From: [Clostridium] celerecrescens 18A | Lineage (GTDB): Bacteria > Bacillota > Clostridia > Lachnospirales > Lachnospiraceae | Direction of reading: 5' to 3' | Assembly: GCF_002797975.1 (NCBI RefSeq) | Contig: NZ_PGET01000001.1 | Coordinates: 1,922,001-1,986,000, forward strand | DNA: 64,000 nt | In this document: one piece after another, positions 8,811 to 17,329 of the stretch | Numbering within the stretch: position 1 is the stretch's first letter | Layout: the number at the start of each line of letters is the position of its first letter | Translations under genes and position numbers: made by a program | Notes under the pieces: generated by a model | What the model saw: only the letters and a program-made list of their open reading frames with translations | Database searches by the model: none | Told to the model about the DNA's origin: nothing

Positions 8811-9356
8811 ATGGAATTTTTACAATTGGCAAAAGAACGTTACTCAATGAGAAAATTCAGCGACCGGAAAATAGAAAAGGAAAAACTGGATTTGATCCTG
8901 GAAGCCGGAAGGGTCGCTCCTACTGCAGTGAATTATCAGCCCCAGCGAATTCTTGTCATTGACAGCGAAGAAAACCTTGCTAAATTAAAATCCTGCACCC
9001 CTTATCATTTTCATGCTCCTCTGGCTTTGCTGGTATGTTATGATTCCACGGTCAGCTGGAAAAGGTCTTACGACAATAAGGATATGGGAGATGTTGACGC
9101 CAGCATCGTTGCCACGCAGATGATACTTGAAGCGGCTGAATTAGGATTAGGCAGTACCTGGGTAGGTCATTTTGACCCTGTGTGCATCCGTTCGTCATTT
9201 AATATCCCGGAGCATTTAATTCCAGTTGCTCTGCTTCCTATGGGCTATCCCGGGAAAAACTGTGCTCCTCACCCTCTTCATGAGAAACGGTTTCCTATAG
9301 ACCATACTGTTTTCTATAATTCCTATAGCGGCATTGACTCCTCCAAAGAACGGTAA
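8811..9356 (+). CDS. Nitroreductase-family flavoprotein
   Basis: 181 residues, a normal length for the compact nitroreductase family. The N-terminal motif RYSMRKFSDR and the sequence APTAVNYQPQR supply FMN-phosphate contacts typical of these FMN/NAD(P)H enzymes; the C-terminal GYPGKN is also characteristic. It would reduce nitro or quinone compounds in the cytoplasm using NAD(P)H. AGAAGGAG sits 8 bp before the ATG. The gene is monocistronic: a terminator is upstream and the next gene has its own ribosome site. True substrate unknown. Confidence 0.85.
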   Translation: MEFLQLAKERYSMRKFSDRKIEKEKLDLILEAGRVAPTAVNYQPQRILVIDSEENLAKLKSCTPYHFHAPLALLVCYDSTVSWKRSYDNKDMGDVDASIVATQMILEAAELGLGSTWVGHFDPVCIRSSFNIPEHLIPVALLPMGYPGKNCAPHPLHEKRFPIDHTVFYNSYSGIDSSKER

Positions 9357-9431
9357 CCTTTCATGAACCCCCATATGCATGCATAAGATAACTATATACT
9401 GCGTTTAAAATAGCAGGTTGGGGGCTTTAGC

Positions 9432-11105
9432 ATGAATAAAATATTGGATAATGAATATTATGACTTGATCATTAGTAATTCTTTAGTTCCCGGTTTTGAT
9501 ACCGGTAATAATCTTACGGTTTTAAATGATAGATATTCTTTGATGCATATATGGAAAAGCAATATGGACGCCTGTGACCTGGGACGGTATCCTTATGATA
9601 ATTTCCCTTCCCTTTTTACACTTACTTCTAAAGTGAGCATAGAAAAATCGGGCATTGCCAATGTCCGGAGACATCCCGATTTAAGCCTGATGGGGCTTGG
9701 GGTTGCCATCGGCATCATAGACACCGGCATCGACTACCAGCACCCCGCATTCAAATATCATGACGGTACCACCCGTATTCTTTCCATATGGGACCAGACC
9801 GACCAGACCGGCAAGCCTCCCAAGGACTTTAGTTTCGGCTCAGAATACACGAAAAAACACATCAATACCGCACTGAAATCCAAGAACCCCTTATCCATGG
9901 TGCCTACTGTTGATAGCAATGGACATGGTACGGCAATCGCCAGTGTAATCGCCGGCAGTCCCGATGAAAAAAACTCTTTTACCGGTGTTGCTCCCCAAAC
10001 CGAGCTTATCATAGTAAAATTAAAAGAAGCGAAGCAAAATTTAAAAGAGCTGTTCTTTGCTCCGGATAATTCCCTGTGCTATCAGGAATCTGATATAATG
10101 CTGGGAATCCGTTACCTGCTCTCCGTTTCGGAAGAAAAAGAGCTGCCTCTCGTTATATGCATAGCAATGGGAAGCAACCAGGGAGGCCATGATGGTTTGG
10201 GAGTTATCAGCTCTTACTTAGAACACATCGTACAAATGCCCAAAACTGACGTATTGATAGCCGCAGGGAATGAAGGAGACAGCCGCAGACATTATTTCCA
10301 CCATTCGGCGGCTACTCCTTTCCGCAATGGCTTTAATTTAAAAATAGGGAGAAACGATAAAAAATTCACAATGGAAATCTGGCCCTTTCCTCCTGGGAAA
10401 GTAAGTATTGAAATATTCCCGCCTAACCAGGAATTCATTCAGAGCATATCTCCCCCTGCCGGAGTTTGCCAAAAATTCAGCCTTGCCATGGGCCAAACTA
10501 CCATTTGGATCAACAATATCCTGTTGGAAGGTTCAACGGGGGATCAGGTTATTTTATTGCGGTTTGACAATCCGACTCCAGGAATCTGGTATTTCCAGGT
10601 CACAAGCATAGAAAATGAACCTTTTTCCTTCCATTCCTGGCTTCCGTCAGGGAACTTGATTTCAAACGAAACATATTTCTATCAGGCAAATCCCAACACT
10701 ACCATTACAGCCCCGGGAAATGCCAGAAATCCCCTGACAGTTGCCGCCTATAACCAGTTTGATGGCAGAATTCTGGGTGAATCAGGAAGAGGCTTTTCCA
10801 GATTCGGGGAAATCAATCCTAATATTGCCGCTCCCGGATACCAGATTCCATGCGCACTCCCAGGAAATCAATATGGCAGCCTAACTGGTACCGGAGCCGC
10901 CGCCGCACACGCAGCGGGAGCTTCTGCCATGGTCATGGAATGGGGGTACTGCAAAGGCAACCACACTACCGTCACCGGCGTCCAGATCAATCATATGATC
11001 ATGCGGGGAGCACAGAGAGACAGCGCCTATTCTTATCCCAATGAGAGCTGTGGATACGGACAGATAGACGTATACAAACTGTTTCAAAGGATATCTGTGA
11101 TTTGA
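9432..11105 (+). CDS. Csp-like subtilase (S8 family) with catalytic Ser replaced
   Basis: 557 residues, no signal peptide, with the layout of clostridial Csp germination-type subtilases: a short prodomain, a catalytic domain, and a jelly-roll-like insertion (about residues 290-430) before the serine block. The Asp block (GIIDTGID, Asp97), the His block (NGHGTA, His165) and the oxyanion Asn (AAGNEGD) are intact. The serine block, normally GTSxA, reads TGTGAAAAHAAG: the codon is GGA at 10893-10895, giving Gly488. It should therefore be proteolytically inactive unless another Ser serves. Some clostridial Csp proteins are known pseudoproteases, so a regulatory or spore-germination role is possible. 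Preceded by a GGGGG-type ribosome site. Confidence 0.82.
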   Translation: MNKILDNEYYDLIISNSLVPGFDTGNNLTVLNDRYSLMHIWKSNMDACDLGRYPYDNFPSLFTLTSKVSIEKSGIANVRRHPDLSLMGLGVAIGIIDTGIDYQHPAFKYHDGTTRILSIWDQTDQTGKPPKDFSFGSEYTKKHINTALKSKNPLSMVPTVDSNGHGTAIASVIAGSPDEKNSFTGVAPQTELIIVKLKEAKQNLKELFFAPDNSLCYQESDIMLGIRYLLSVSEEKELPLVICIAMGSNQGGHDGLGVISSYLEHIVQMPKTDVLIAAGNEGDSRRHYFHHSAATPFRNGFNLKIGRNDKKFTMEIWPFPPGKVSIEIFPPNQEFIQSISPPAGVCQKFSLAMGQTTIWINNILLEGSTGDQVILLRFDNPTPGIWYFQVTSIENEPFSFHSWLPSGNLISNETYFYQANPNTTITAPGNARNPLTVAAYNQFDGRILGESGRGFSRFGEINPNIAAPGYQIPCALPGNQYGSLTGTGAAAAHAAGASAMVMEWGYCKGNHTTVTGVQINHMIMRGAQRDSAYSYPNESCGYGQIDVYKLFQRISVI

Positions 11106-11137
11106 TGCATTTGGTATTAAGAATATGATAAGTAGCT

Positions 11138-12226
11138 TTAGCTGTCTAACCCATGGTTGGCAGCTATTTTTTTATAATACACTACTGCCCCTATTCCACA
11201 CAGGCAGGCAATCCCGGCCAGCAGCAAATACCCGGTCTGTATACCTGCTCTGACGACCAGCGCCCCGGTAAAGATCGGGAAGGTTGTCATGCCCAGTGCA
11301 TATATAGCCTGGTACATTCCCATGGCCGTAGATTTGCTGCCGGCCGGAATGCCGCGCATTGCTTCCGAGGTTGCAAACGAGAACAAGATACCAGTGGACA
11401 TCCCCGGTAATATTTGCAGCAGCAAAAGCACAGGTATGCTCCCTGCGGCCGGAACCAGGATACAATAGAAAGCCACAACAGCAAAAACCAGCGGAATCCA
11501 GAACCTTGGGCCTTTCCGGCTGCAGGTCCCGGAAGCTGCGAAAGCCGCAAACCCTACGGATGATATCATGTAGATCACAGAGGATATCCCCACAATTACG
11601 TCCGATGCGCCCAATTCTTTTAATATCTGGTTCGTAAACGACATGGCAGTCGTCAGCTGGATCCCCTGTTGAATCAGAGCCAGGAAAGAGAACAGCCATA
11701 AGTGCCTGAAATTGCAGACAGATAGCAGTTCTCTTTTCTTATGTATACAGGGTTTAACAGCCGTCTCTTTAATTCCAATTGAAAGAAGAAAAGCCATCAG
11801 GCCCGCGCACATGCTCAACATGCAGATTCCCGCCATGCCGATGCGATGATAGCTGATTGTACTGCACAGAAAGCCAAGAAGCATTCCAAAATTATTAAAC
11901 AGTACGATCCGGCTGGTGGCAGCCTGCTGATCTCCTGCAGAAAAATGATAGGTATAGAACACCATATAGGAAATCCACATGGCAGAAGCCAGTCCGGAGA
12001 AGAAATTGGCAACCAGAAAACCTGTGCCATTGCACCAGAATACCCGGAAAACAGATGCGGTTCCAGAGGCTATCGCTCCTGCCATTATAAAATATTTATG
12101 TCTGCCAACAGAATCTGCGCAAAGGCCTATGGGAAACCTTAACACCAATTGGGAAATTCCATAAGCCCCCACCACCATTCCGGTAAATACGCTGCCGGTG
12201 ATTGGAGGCAGTAATTCTTGCGATGG
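11138..12226 (-). pseudogene. 5'-truncated MFS transporter
   Basis: The frame encodes about ten or eleven hydrophobic helices of a major facilitator protein, with the loop 2-3 signature region GLCADSVGRHK. The first in-frame ATG (12178) falls inside the first loop or TM2. The reading frame before it (PITGSVFTG) is still MFS-like up to a stop at 12227-12229, where PTS EIIBC coding sequence takes over in another frame. About 35-40 N-terminal residues, including TM1, are missing and no ribosome site is present. A deletion has joined two unrelated transporter genes, so this is almost certainly non-functional. Confidence 0.75.
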
Positions 12227-12455
12227 TCAAAAGACCCTTTAAAAGTCCGGAGGCTGCGATCGCCGGAACCATGGGAGTAAACATGGAGGAAACTACGGAG
12301 ATAACACCTTCCAGTTGTCCAATTACTTCTTTCTTTGCCTTCTTTGTATCTCTTAATTCAAACCTTAATCTGGTAAAACAATGGGTGAGTCCCCTTATGT
12401 TATCAGAACCGCCGACATTTGTTATAATGTCTTTGGCTATTTGATTATAATTCAT
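12219..12455 (-). pseudogene. Remnant of beta-glucoside-type PTS EIIBC gene
   Basis: Starts properly at an ATG (12455) with GAAAGGGG upstream. Residues 1-55 are an EIIB domain with the phosphorylated Cys (THCFTRLR, Cys26). The frame then jumps, without the rest of EIIB and the linker, to SSMFTPMVPAIAASGLLKG, the beginning of the EIIC membrane domain of bgl-type permeases, and breaks at about residue 79 where MFS sequence begins. At least two deletions are needed: an internal in-frame one and the chimeric junction near 12220. The open frame runs on to 12096, but that part is MFS gene read out of frame. Confidence 0.75.
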
Positions 12456-12512
12456 TTTCCAAACCCCTTTCAAGTGTTATCATATCTTATCACCCGGCCG
12501 AAATGACAAAAT

Positions 12513-12610
12513 AAAAAAGACCCGACCAAGCGATACAAATCATAAGGCTAAAAATAATAAGCCTTATCACTCTTTGCTCAATCCGATCTTGCCTGCATTA
12601 CCAGTAACAC
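12513..12610 (-). promoter_or_regulatory. RAT antiterminator and overlapping terminator (LicT/BglG type)
   Basis: Minus-strand leader of the broken PTS gene. GTGTTACTGGTAATGCAGG (12592-12610, continuing to 12585) closely matches the ribonucleic antiterminator bound by BglG/LicT proteins. Its 3' end overlaps AAGATCGGATTGAGC (12576-12590), which can pair with GCTTGGTCGGGTCTT (12517-12531), followed by a U-run (12513-12518): the classic mutually exclusive RAT/terminator arrangement. The loop holds a further small hairpin (ATAAGGCT / AGCCTTAT). The leader is intact though its gene is not. Confidence 0.75.
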
Positions 12611-12650
12611 GTCTTCCTGTTTTGCTATTTAGTTGTACTCAACTGAATAC

Positions 12651-12679
12651 AATATAACACTGTTTGCAAATTGATGCAA
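12651..12679 (-). promoter_or_regulatory. Promoter of the broken PTS locus
   Basis: TTGCAT (12674-12679) and TATATT (12651-12656) with a 17-bp spacer on the minus strand, about 40 bp before the RAT element. The A/T-rich stretch 12680-12770 holds nothing else I recognise. Confidence 0.6.
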
Positions 12680-12771
12680 CTAATTTTAAATTTTTCTGCA
12701 TTTTTCCCAATTTTTCAACGCAAAAATCGTCTATTATTTACAAAAATAAAGCGTTTTTGCTAACAATCAAT

Positions 12772-12822
12772 AAAATGAATGACCGGAGCAAAACATGTCC
12801 GTTTGCTCCGGTCATTCATTTT
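12772..12822 (-). terminator. Terminator of the BMC operon
   Basis: Two perfect 21-nt arms (12772-12792 and 12802-12822) with core ATGACCGGAGCAAA, ending in TTTT on the minus strand. It overlaps the last two bases of dhaL and marks the 3' end of the roughly 11.7-kb BMC operon. Confidence 0.88.
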
Positions 12823-13438
12823 ATATGTCTGCAGCTGCCTTCATGATAAGAGCTGCCACAGCAGCCCCGGGATCTTTTAAGGAGCGGGACGCTTCTCCTC
12901 TTGTTGCTGCCCTTCCATGAACGGCTATCATTGTCGTTGTATGTTCAAAACCATCCCATGCAGCTGTTGCAGCTTCCTCAAAGGCTTTCTCAAGGGATAC
13001 TCCGGCTTCCACTCCGGCTTTTAGTATCTGTACTCCGGGATGAAATCCATCCAAAAAGGTTTTATCCCCTAATTTTGCCTTACCCAGATCAGCAACACCT
13101 GCTTCATAGGCTTCAAACATATCAGCAACATCTGCACCGGACAATTCTGTCGTTCCTTTTAGTGTCTTCCCGGCACGCATCAGTCCTGCTGCCATCAACG
13201 TTCCCATGGTTGAAGGGACCTTATTACCCATGGTCTTTCCTGCCTTGTATAATAACTTGCCCAGATCCGGCTCCGATCCATCCGAAACCGCGTCGTAGGC
13301 CGCCTGGAATCCATCCGTCATCGTAAGTCCCAGATCACTGTCTCCCACAACACTGTCCAGTTCAATTAAGTAGTTTCGGTTTTCCACCATAATCTTACTT
13401 ATTCTGCCAAGCATGGCTATCAGTTCCTGCTGGTTCAT
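12821..13438 (-). CDS. dhaL: Dihydroxyacetone kinase subunit DhaL
   Basis: 205 residues from the ATG at 13438, where GGAGG lies 5 bp upstream inside the longer frame from 13450. An all-alpha nucleotide-binding subunit: LDSVVGDSDLG supplies the three Asp residues that bind Mg-ADP, and GNKVPSTMGT is the phosphate-loop region. With DhaK it phosphorylates dihydroxyacetone; in PTS-type systems ADP stays bound to DhaL and is rephosphorylated by DhaM. No dhaM is in the window, so the phosphate donor is open. It is the last gene of the BMC operon, 87 bp after dhaK. Confidence 0.88.
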   Translation of the reverse strand: MNQQELIAMLGRISKIMVENRNYLIELDSVVGDSDLGLTMTDGFQAAYDAVSDGSEPDLGKLLYKAGKTMGNKVPSTMGTLMAAGLMRAGKTLKGTTELSGADVADMFEAYEAGVADLGKAKLGDKTFLDGFHPGVQILKAGVEAGVSLEKAFEEAATAAWDGFEHTTTMIAVHGRAATRGEASRSLKDPGAAVAALIMKAAADI

Positions 13439-13525
13439 ATCAGCCTCCATTCTGCCGCTGATGCCGGCGGCATAAATAATCGTGACAAACGATATGCGCT
13501 TATACCATCTACTCCAATCGGATCT

Positions 13526-14539
13526 TTAGACAATTCCCTGCTTAAAGAATGGTGTATCAGCCGGAGCATCCAGATAGCCCTTCAGTTCCTCATCCATTTT
13601 CAAAAGGGAAATGGATAAGCCTGCCATCTCAATGGAGGTTACATATTCACCTACATAATAACGGTGCACCTTGATTCCCTTCTCTTCCAGAATCAGATTG
13701 ACCTTTCTTGCCACAATATACTGCTCATCAAGAGGAGTAGCTCCCAGTCCGTTTACCAGAACCGCAACCTCATCTCCGGCGCAGTATGGAATATCTTCTA
13801 GGATTTTTTCCATCATTTCTGATGTGATTTCATCTGCTGTTTCCAGTTTCCCCCGGCGGATTCCAGACTCTCCATGGATTCCCATACCGATTTCCATCTC
13901 ATCCTCTCCGATCTCAAATCCCGGATGACCGACTCTTGGTACTGTACAGGGGGTTAGTGCCACTCCCATGGTCCTTACATTGGCAGCCGCTTTCTCTGCA
14001 ATCCGTTTTACCTCCTGTAAATCCTTACCGGCTGCCGCTGCTGCTCCGGCGCATTTGTATACAAAAAAGATGCCTGCTACTCCTCTTCTGGTGTTCTTTT
14101 CTCCTGAAGCCGCCTTGGGAGATGCCACATCTTCCCCTGCAACAACGCTTTCCACATGGATATCCTCTTCCATATCTGCCATCTCTGCGGCCATGTCAAA
14201 GTTAAAGATATCCCCATTATAATTACCGTAAATATAAAGAACACCGGCTCCGGAATCAATGCGTTTCGTTACATTAAGCATCTGCTCCGCGCTGGGAGAC
14301 TGGAAAACATCTCCCACCGAACAGCCGTCTAACATCCCTTTTCCTACATAACCCAGAAACAGAGGAAGATGCCCCGAACCCCCTCCGGTCGCAATCCCTA
14401 CTTTTCCCTCTACCTTATTGGAGGTAACCAGACAGCGCAAGTCACCTTCCGTATAAGTAACATAGTCCGGATGAGCAAGGTAGATTCCCTCCAGCATCTC
14501 ATTCACATAGTTTTCCGGTACATTAATCAGTTTTTTCAT
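13526..14539 (-). CDS. dhaK: Dihydroxyacetone kinase subunit DhaK
   Basis: 337 residues. The substrate is held covalently as a hemiaminal by a His, here in GMGIHGESG (His222); GGGSGHLPLFLGYVG and NYNGDIFNFDMA are further DhaK signatures. Forms a kinase with DhaL, phosphorylating dihydroxyacetone or a similar short ketone or aldehyde. The AGGAGAAGG site is just before the ATG. It lies 34 bp after the alcohol dehydrogenase gene in the BMC operon. Since the aldolase upstream should already give DHAP, a kinase acting on free DHA or another C3 compound suggests either a side substrate or recovery of dephosphorylated product. Confidence 0.9.
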   Translation of the reverse strand: MKKLINVPENYVNEMLEGIYLAHPDYVTYTEGDLRCLVTSNKVEGKVGIATGGGSGHLPLFLGYVGKGMLDGCSVGDVFQSPSAEQMLNVTKRIDSGAGVLYIYGNYNGDIFNFDMAAEMADMEEDIHVESVVAGEDVASPKAASGEKNTRRGVAGIFFVYKCAGAAAAAGKDLQEVKRIAEKAAANVRTMGVALTPCTVPRVGHPGFEIGEDEMEIGMGIHGESGIRRGKLETADEITSEMMEKILEDIPYCAGDEVAVLVNGLGATPLDEQYIVARKVNLILEEKGIKVHRYYVGEYVTSIEMAGLSISLLKMDEELKGYLDAPADTPFFKQGIV

Positions 14540-14572
14540 TTATTCCTTCTCCTTCCCACAATTTATTGCAGT

Positions 14573-15736
14573 TCAACCATATGCGTTCCGATACACTTCT
14601 ATGACCTGCTGGAGTGTCGGTCTAAATGGATTGTCCTCCATACAGGAATCCTTAAGCGCAATTTCTGCCAGAGCCTTAAAATCTTCAGGATTTACCTTAA
14701 GCTCTTTAAGATTTTGTGTAATCCCAACCTCTCTTGACAGCCGCCTGATACAGGCCACCGTTTCCTTCACGGCCTGTTCCCCTGTCATGGCAGACGCCCC
14801 AGGCAGTTTAAGTCCCTCTGCCACCTTCTTATACCGTTCCGCGGCTTCCGGCCTGCTTCCATTAAATTCCATGACAAAAGGCAGCAAAACCGCATTGCAG
14901 ATGCCGTGAGGCAGGTTCATAAGCCCTCCAAGAGAATGGGCCATGGCATGCACCATGCCAAGACCTGCATTGGAAAATGCCATGCCTGCGCTGTATTCCG
15001 CATAAGCCATCATTTCCCTGGCCTTTTCATTGCTTCCGTCAGCCACCGCTTCCGGAAGGTATGTACCAATCACGCCCATTGCCCAAAGGGCATCCTTATC
15101 CGTATATGGGGTCGCCCGTTTTGCCACAGCCGCTTCAACGGCATGGGTCATGGCATCCATTCCTGTGGAAGCCGTAAGGGCTTTTGGCATGCTCATCATT
15201 AAGTCCACATCATTAACGGCTATGGTAACCATACAGTTCGGGTCTACCATACACATTTTAGAATGTCTCACCGGGTCGGTCACGATATAGAACGAGGTAA
15301 CCTCAGAACCGGTTCCCGCAGTGGTATTCACCGCAACTATGGGCATTCCTGGATTAAGAGAGCGTTCTACCCCTTCATAGTCCTCCACCTTACCGCCGTT
15401 TGTCATCACAATGCTGACTGCCTTTGCCGTATCTATGGCAGAGCCACCGCCCACAGCCACCAGAAGGTCCACTTCCAGGGCCTTAGCAGCCTCCAGGCAG
15501 TCACCTACAACCATGGTGGTGGGATTGGGCTCAACCAAGTAGTAAATGGCGTATTCCATCCCGGCTTTTAAAAGACAGGCTCCCACTTTGTCACCGGTAC
15601 CATTTTTATACAGGAAGGGGTCCGTAACGATAAGTCCCCGTTTAAACCCCCGTTTCTTAAGCTCATCCGGCAGCAGCCCGATGGAACCGCGGCCAAAAAA
15701 ACTGGTCCCTACTGCATTGATCCTCTCAAGTGCCAT
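14573..15736 (-). CDS. Iron-containing alcohol dehydrogenase (BMC type)
   Basis: 387 residues, group III Fe-dependent ADH. Metal ligands are visible as Asp194 and His198 (MDAMTHAVE), His263 (VHAMAHSLGG) and His277 (LPHGICNA); the NAD site is GGGSAID. In BMC operons this enzyme regenerates NAD+ inside the shell by reducing part of the aldehyde to alcohol, here predicted acetaldehyde to ethanol or a substituted analogue. A 1,3-propanediol dehydrogenase-like activity is an alternative given dhaKL next door. AAGGAGG precedes the ATG. It is tightly linked (11 bp) to the CoA-transferase genes. Confidence 0.9.
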   Translation of the reverse strand: MALERINAVGTSFFGRGSIGLLPDELKKRGFKRGLIVTDPFLYKNGTGDKVGACLLKAGMEYAIYYLVEPNPTTMVVGDCLEAAKALEVDLLVAVGGGSAIDTAKAVSIVMTNGGKVEDYEGVERSLNPGMPIVAVNTTAGTGSEVTSFYIVTDPVRHSKMCMVDPNCMVTIAVNDVDLMMSMPKALTASTGMDAMTHAVEAAVAKRATPYTDKDALWAMGVIGTYLPEAVADGSNEKAREMMAYAEYSAGMAFSNAGLGMVHAMAHSLGGLMNLPHGICNAVLLPFVMEFNGSRPEAAERYKKVAEGLKLPGASAMTGEQAVKETVACIRRLSREVGITQNLKELKVNPEDFKALAEIALKDSCMEDNPFRPTLQQVIEVYRNAYG

Positions 15737-15747
15737 AAATGGCCTCC

Positions 15748-16473
15748 TTAGAATTCTATATTTCTGAAATCTCCCGGATCGATCCGTTTCAGCGCGCTCA
15801 GTTCTTCCTTTGTAGGAAGGGGCGTATAGGCGATATGGGAGTATTTTATTGGAAATCCGGTATTTTCCTGTACCTCCTCTAAGCTGGAAGTTGGGTGGAT
15901 GGTTTCAAGAACCATTTCTCCATGTTCCATTTTAAAGATGCATAAGGGGGTGATGATCCGTTCCACATTTCCCCTGGTAGTTACAAAATCCACCTGATTC
16001 ACAAAGGTGCGCTTATCATGCTTTGTCCTCCAGAGAATCGCCCTCTTTGCCGTTGGTATAAGAACAGCACTTCCTGCTCCTCCAGGCATCCTCACCTTTG
16101 GTTTTTTGTAATCTCCGATAACCGACGCATTGACATTGCCATGGGAATCAAACTGGATTCCGCTTAAGAATGCCACATCTAACCCCCCTCTCATGGCCAG
16201 GTCAAATACTTCCATTAAAGGAAAATATGAAGTGGAACGTTCCAAAAGCTCCGGGCCTGCACTGGTATACTTTTTAAGCCTCACCGGATCCGGGTCTGTT
16301 CCTCCCGGGATATTCAAATGTACAGCTCCCGGTGCATGAAGCGCTTTTGCAAGCAGCAGCGCAATCATGGGCATATGGGAGGATACTCCGTGAAAAACCT
16401 TGCTGCCGTCAGGTATGAGGCGGGCCATGGCGCAGACCATAATATCGCAGACTCTGTTTTTTTCTTCCATCAT
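15748..16473 (-). CDS. CoA-transferase subunit B (glutaconate/IpdB type)
   Basis: 241 residues. Family I CoA-transferase beta-type fold, with the motif SGIQFDSHGNVNASVIGDY and MPGGAGSA typical of GctB/IpdB-like proteins. The heterodimer partner is the next gene upstream (12 bp away). I could not securely place the catalytic Glu of true CoA-transferases; the related IpdAB proteins are hydrolases that lack it, so the reaction (CoA transfer or thioester/ring hydrolysis) is open. In this operon it probably acts on the acyl-CoA made by the aldehyde dehydrogenase, moving CoA to another acid. Confidence 0.75.
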   Translation of the reverse strand: MMEEKNRVCDIMVCAMARLIPDGSKVFHGVSSHMPMIALLLAKALHAPGAVHLNIPGGTDPDPVRLKKYTSAGPELLERSTSYFPLMEVFDLAMRGGLDVAFLSGIQFDSHGNVNASVIGDYKKPKVRMPGGAGSAVLIPTAKRAILWRTKHDKRTFVNQVDFVTTRGNVERIITPLCIFKMEHGEMVLETIHPTSSLEEVQENTGFPIKYSHIAYTPLPTKEELSALKRIDPGDFRNIEF

Positions 16474-16485
16474 GCCATGTCCCCC

Positions 16486-17298
16486 TTATCCTTTGTAATC
16501 GGACTTTTCAAATGCCTTTAAATAGACATTCAGGCCGTCCAAATCTTTCAGCCCTTTAAATTCCTTTAGATTCTTTCCGTCAATATCATAAGAACCCGGA
16601 CAAGAACATGGTGCAGCCCCTTTGGGGACCCTGACAACTGCTTCCACCAGAAAATGAGGAATATCCGCCTTTTTTGAACTTCCGGTAAACGCAGATCCAT
16701 GGACGATATTCTCTGCTGTCAGGATGACCCTTTTGGCTGCCCTGGAAAACAGGACATCCTCAAATAATGGCCCTGTGATCCTGGCGTTCCCCTCTTCATC
16801 CGCCTCCTGTACATGAATAACCGCAACCTCCGGCCTTATGGCCTTTACCACTGTCACCGGCTCCTTTGTAAACGGATCCTCGACCCGTATGAAATAATCA
16901 TTGGCATCGATTAAGTCGCTGATCACAAGCCCCTTTACAGGCATGAATCCCACTCCGTAGCTGGCGGCACGGAGCGCGGAGATCACCGTATAACAGGCGT
17001 GCTCGTTCCCTTTGACAGCTCCGCTTTCAACGGCCCTGCGGTAATGTCCGGCCAGGGAATATTCACTTTCATAGCTGATAAAGCCGGCATCTACGCTGGA
17101 AACACAGCCTCCGAAACAAAGCATGTCCACATCCATGGCTCCTGCTGTCTTTACCAGCTTTAAGTCTCTTTTTTTCTGACGCACCAGTTCCCGTACCATC
17201 GCCATGGGCGCCCGATGGAGCACATTGCCGCCTAGGCCAAGAATATCTCCGTCATAGATCCGGGCGGCCGCCTCCTGCAAAGTCATTATTTTGCTCAT
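16486..17298 (-). CDS. CoA-transferase subunit A (glutaconate/IpdA type)
   Basis: 270 residues. Alpha-type subunit, beginning with a short helix and GLGGNVLHRAPMAMVRELVRQ, the CoA-binding N-terminal part of family I transferases; EADEEGNARITGP is the matching central motif. Pairs with the B subunit encoded 12 bp downstream. It belongs to the BMC operon, following the CoA-disulfide reductase gene by 31 bp. Substrate unknown. CoA-transferases are not standard in Pdu or Eut BMC loci, so this pair marks the locus as unusual. Confidence 0.75.
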   Translation of the reverse strand: MSKIMTLQEAAARIYDGDILGLGGNVLHRAPMAMVRELVRQKKRDLKLVKTAGAMDVDMLCFGGCVSSVDAGFISYESEYSLAGHYRRAVESGAVKGNEHACYTVISALRAASYGVGFMPVKGLVISDLIDANDYFIRVEDPFTKEPVTVVKAIRPEVAVIHVQEADEEGNARITGPLFEDVLFSRAAKRVILTAENIVHGSAFTGSSKKADIPHFLVEAVVRVPKGAAPCSCPGSYDIDGKNLKEFKGLKDLDGLNVYLKAFEKSDYKG

Positions 17299-17329
17299 GG
17301 TCTGACCTCACTTTCTATCCTGCACTCCT

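Noticed and set aside
12178..12178. MFS gene as an intact gene starting at 12178
   Set aside because: The start is inside the conserved fold, TM1 is missing, no ribosome site is present, and MFS-like sequence continues upstream to the junction with PTS sequence.
13671..14222. Antisense ORFs over dhaK
   Set aside because: Shadows of dhaK, whose catalytic His and glycine motifs are intact.
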